Assembly: GCF_047948215.1 (NCBI RefSeq)
Contig: NC_134455.1
Span: 79,473,689 to 79,537,688 of the forward strand
Direction of reading: 5' to 3'
DNA: 64,000 bases
Source: Lycorma delicatula
Taxonomy: Eukaryota > Arthropoda > Insecta > Hemiptera > Fulgoridae
In this document: piece after piece, positions 61,439 through 64,000 of the stretch
How the letters are laid out: each line of letters opens with the position of its first letter
How positions within the stretch are numbered: the first letter of the stretch is position 1
Position numbers and translations under genes: made by a program
The notes under the pieces: model-generated
The model's input: only the letters and a program-made list of their open reading frames with translations
What the model was told of the DNA's origin: nothing
Database searches by the model: none

Positions 61439-61919
61439 TTTTATGGTAGTTTTTTTGCTGTACTTTATTTACAGTAGGTTCCTATATACATCGAAACCAT
61501 TAACAAATAAATTGACAAATAATAACATGAATGAAGAGTACCCAGAGATACTCCAAGTGAAATACCAACACCAATAGTTAAATTATTTCTCTGCGATACA
61601 TAATGAATATTTACCAATGCAACCGTAATAACAAAACATATAAAAAATAATCACAAGTAATAAATAAAAATAACAGATTGCAACAGGAAATAAATTAACG
61701 AAGTTCAACAAACTAAGGTAAAAAATTAAACTAAACACAAGAGACAGACAGTAGAACGATTTATAATTTAATCACTTCTGACGACAATAAGACTGACCAC
61801 ACCATCATCAGTAGTGGTCGAGTAATTCCAATCGGTGGTTATATTCTCACTCGTAGTAAATTCATAAAAGCAATATAAAAATATAAGAATGTAAATCTAA
61901 TATAAAAAAACTGGGTTAT

Positions 61920-63290
61920 CAACAATAATTATCATCTTAGTAGTTATTTAAGCAGCAGTTTTTATCGTCCCAGTCCTGGAAGGTAAAATCCATAGTCACG
62001 CAGCATAACCCAGATCCAACACATATCCCCTTTTTACACTCTAATATATCCACTACTATCCAACAAATTCATCGCTAGGTGTTTCACCTTTTCATTTATT
62101 CTAGATTTTTATTTTGCACTTACACGCTGGATTTCCTCATGAAAGTACGGGATTCTTAGATAGTCGTGGATATCATCTTTTCTTATAAACCGCTTTCGAT
62201 AAGATACTTTGCTCTGAAACCTCTCGATGATCTGAAAGTTGCTGTTACACGTTGTTCCCCATAGCTGTATGCCGTAGCTCCATATTGGTTTCATGAATAC
62301 CTTATAGTAGTAAATTGTTTGGTAGAGATAAAGGAGATCTTCTGCACAGCAACCAGTACATTCGCTTAAATTTATTGTCTAATTGCATTCTCTTCTTTTT
62401 TATGTGATTTCTCAACGTTAAACGACGTTCCAGATCCAATCCCAGATATCGTATTTTGTTTGTTTGCGGGATGAAAACATTCTAGGTAGACATGTGGACA
62501 ATCACCGTTGTCCGTTGTTCACTGTAAAAGTAACATGATGTGACTTAGCTGGATTTATCTTTATCTTCCATTTTACATAGACATACGTTGTTAAGATCCA
62601 GTGCAGATTTTCGTTTACCCGAAATCAAAGTTGCGTCACCGATCAACCGCCAAGATCGCATCCTAAACAATGCGATTGTCATATAGTCCGAACTGGGAAG
62701 TTCTGCTTGTAGATCAGACATAAAACGGGACCTAAAACTGAACCTGTGGGACTCCTGAATGAGTGGTAATAAAGATATTAATAAAGTAAATAAAGTAAAG
62801 TAAAGTAAAGTAAAGGTAAATAAAGATATAATAACGATAAAGTTAAATAACTTCTGATAATATCTAACTAGGGGCGAAAAGCGTCCTTCTAGGTAGTTGC
62901 GTAGTACTAAATAAAAGGACAAAGGTATGTTTGACTTTAATTTATAAAGAAGACCAGGTAGCCAGACTTTGTCAAAGGCCTGTTGCACAATTAAGAAAGC
63001 TGCCGTAAAACGTTCCTTCATTTTCAGACATCCATTGATAAAATTAAAAATTCTATAAGCCTCTTAAACGGTTGATCGCTCCTAAAGCCAAGCAGATGAT
63101 ATGGAATAATATCATTCCTTATCATAATCAGCCAGATCGTGCGGGTGACAATTTTGTATAGTGAATAGTATAATCTGTTAGATCCAGAGTGTACCTGATG
63201 CATGCAAAAGTTAGCCTTCAACCTACTAACAAATATCCCGTTTGAATTTTGAAAACCGGACAATTGTTTAAAAAGATATTATAAGAGCAC
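61920..63290 (-). pseudogene. Jockey-like reverse transcriptase, inactive
   Basis: Minus-strand blocks in order: MIRNDIIPYHLLGFRSD (RT block 2), then MKERFTAAFLIVQQAFDKVW and LPGLLYKLKSN (block 3; the usual first catalytic Asp in AFLDV is Ile here). LSFYLVLRNYLEGRF follows. An A-rich pentamer array then interrupts (62781-62815), followed by SDLQAELPSSDY. The F-A-D-D box is not visible. Next come IRYLGLDLERRLTLRNHIKK, QLDNKFKRMYWLLCRRSP, KPIWSYGIQLWG, RIPYFHEEIQRVSAK and LAMNLLDSS. Multiple frameshifts and stops are present. Confidence 0.85.
62779..62816. repeat. (AAAGT)n pentamer array inside the LINE
   Basis: About seven units of AAAGT with slips, lying within the RT region of Jockey-like remnant 2. 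It must have expanded or inserted after the element died. Confidence 0.9.
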
Positions 63291-64000
63291 CCCATTCTAC
63301 CATCCATAAAAGCACCCCAGGGGTATCCCGTTTGATAGTGCCCCAGTTGATAGTGATGATTGGTCTAGCTTCGCACGAGCTGCTCGCATCACTTCACCGC
63401 TCTAGCCTCACGTGCAGTCCCCACGGGAAGTCCATTATTATTAAACAGAATCTTTTTTTTTTTTTTAATTTATTATTTATATATATATATATATATATTT
63501 ATATCAAACACTTGTAACTGAATGTAACGTAATGAAGTGGATAGTATCGTATCCATCAGAACAACGTCTTCCGTTTATACCAACATAGGTCGACAACCAG
63601 GTTGCCTGCCTTTACTGAGAATTTATTGCATAAATAAAGACTCGTTGATGTGTATATTAAGGAGAGGGGTGTACGGTGTAGGAGAGGTTGACCTGTCTGT
63701 TGTCTGTTGTTAGTAGGCATACTCTTGTTTTAATTAGTGATCCGGCTCTATAATACTCGTATAACTTAGGTTGAATAAATTTCCATATGTTCGATACAGT
63801 TAAATTGTACTAGTCAAACAAGCTACTGTATGTTAGCAACGAGGCGGATATGTAGGCTACCTAATGCATAACTTAGGCTATCTGCATGTTGTAACAGGTG
63901 ACATGACTGTTATTACTATTATTATTATACGTTTTATTTAAATACTTAAACTGATTTCATTTCATCGTTAAACATTTTGTAACAGAGTTACGTTTTAACA
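63291..64000. other. Moderate-GC sequence, no gene recognised
   Basis: A GC-richer patch at 63310-63440 (CTTCGCACGAGCTGCTCGCA and CACTTCACCGCTCTAGCCTC) may be part of the LINE 5' region or another repeat. A short (AT)n lies at 63479-63500. The last 450 bp (GGAGAGGTTGACCTGTCTGT region) are of mixed composition, with stops in all frames. Confidence 0.45.

Larger units (their letters stand above)
61440..63290 (-). mobile_element. Jockey-like LINE remnant 2
   Basis: A minus-strand LINE, 5' truncated within RT. It comprises a decayed RT (63290 to about 62500), the C-terminal region (to about 61920) and a 3' UTR of about 450 bp. The UTR ends near a polyadenylation-like GTAAATAAAGTAC (plus complement at 61460-61472) followed by a short A run. 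It resembles remnant 1 in the block YGIQLWGTTCNSNFQII but is a separate, diverged copy. Confidence 0.85.

Noticed and set aside
62545..63021. An intact 158-codon gene
   Set aside because: It is a frame running through a decayed Jockey-like RT plus an A-rich pentamer array, with catalytic motifs lost.

Overview
This window is eukaryotic nuclear DNA, almost certainly from an insect with a large, repeat-rich, very AT-rich genome. Several things support this: tRNA-derived SINEs, mariner DNA transposons, Jockey-type LINE remnants, long dinucleotide microsatellites, no compact operon-like coding, and long A/T-rich unique stretches. The two SINE families look like ones I associate with Hemiptera (possibly a planthopper or lanternfly), but that is an impression I could not check. 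No complete host protein-coding gene is recognisable in 64 kb. The window reads as a gene desert or part of a very long intron. Three short non-repeat stretches (about 5.3-5.7, 9.86-10.24 and 46.2-46.7 kb) have exon-like base composition and are offered only as weak exon candidates.

Layout. 1-9.8 kb: AT-rich DNA with microsatellites, two SINE-B copies (1.8 and 6.2 kb), a perfect 22-bp hairpin at 2.3 kb, a head-to-head pair of family C repeats (3.16-3.98 kb) and the 5.3-5.7 kb exon candidate. 9.8-15.1 kb: a GC-enriched segment, SINE-A copies at 10.85 and 12.6 kb, a foldback repeat at 11.5-12.0 kb, a full SINE-B at 13.0 kb and a LINE 3' end with an RT box at 14.7 kb. 15-24.4 kb: mostly unique AT-rich DNA, a LINE 3' end at 19.3 kb and a 252-bp composite (CT)n(GT)n microsatellite. 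24.47-25.81 kb: mariner copy 1. 26-33.4 kb: a GC-rich island, a 300-bp direct duplication, a family C copy, a 223-bp tandem duplication, and a truncated SINE-B joined to (TG)n. 37.2 kb: the C-terminal end of a LINE ORF. 39.78-42.35 kb: a large foldback repeat whose right arm carries mariner copy 2 while the left arm keeps the empty target site. 43.85-44.53 and 50.85-51.62 kb: the inverted family E pair. 49.3-49.9 kb: a decayed DDE transposase of another lineage. 52.64-53.70 and 55.68-56.43 kb: the inverted family F pair, the first interrupted by a SINE-B with a clean target-site duplication, the second showing the uninterrupted sequence. 56.6-58.5 and 61.4-63.3 kb: two Jockey-like LINE remnants on the minus strand, the first with a nested SINE-A.

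How the parts relate. Everything recognisable is a parasite or a product of one. LINEs presumably supplied the reverse transcriptase that moved the SINEs. The two SINE families have different tRNA-like heads but share one 3' tail, as expected if a single LINE partner mobilised both. Mariner copies 1 and 2 are the same family with different inactivating lesions. Nesting gives relative ages: family F before SINE-B, Jockey before SINE-A, foldback D before mariner. I found no CRISPR array, bacterial gene cluster, rRNA or intact tRNA gene. I see no strong case for a wholly new biological system; the best novelties are the foldback elements, the tail-sharing SINE pair and the unnamed dispersed families C to F.
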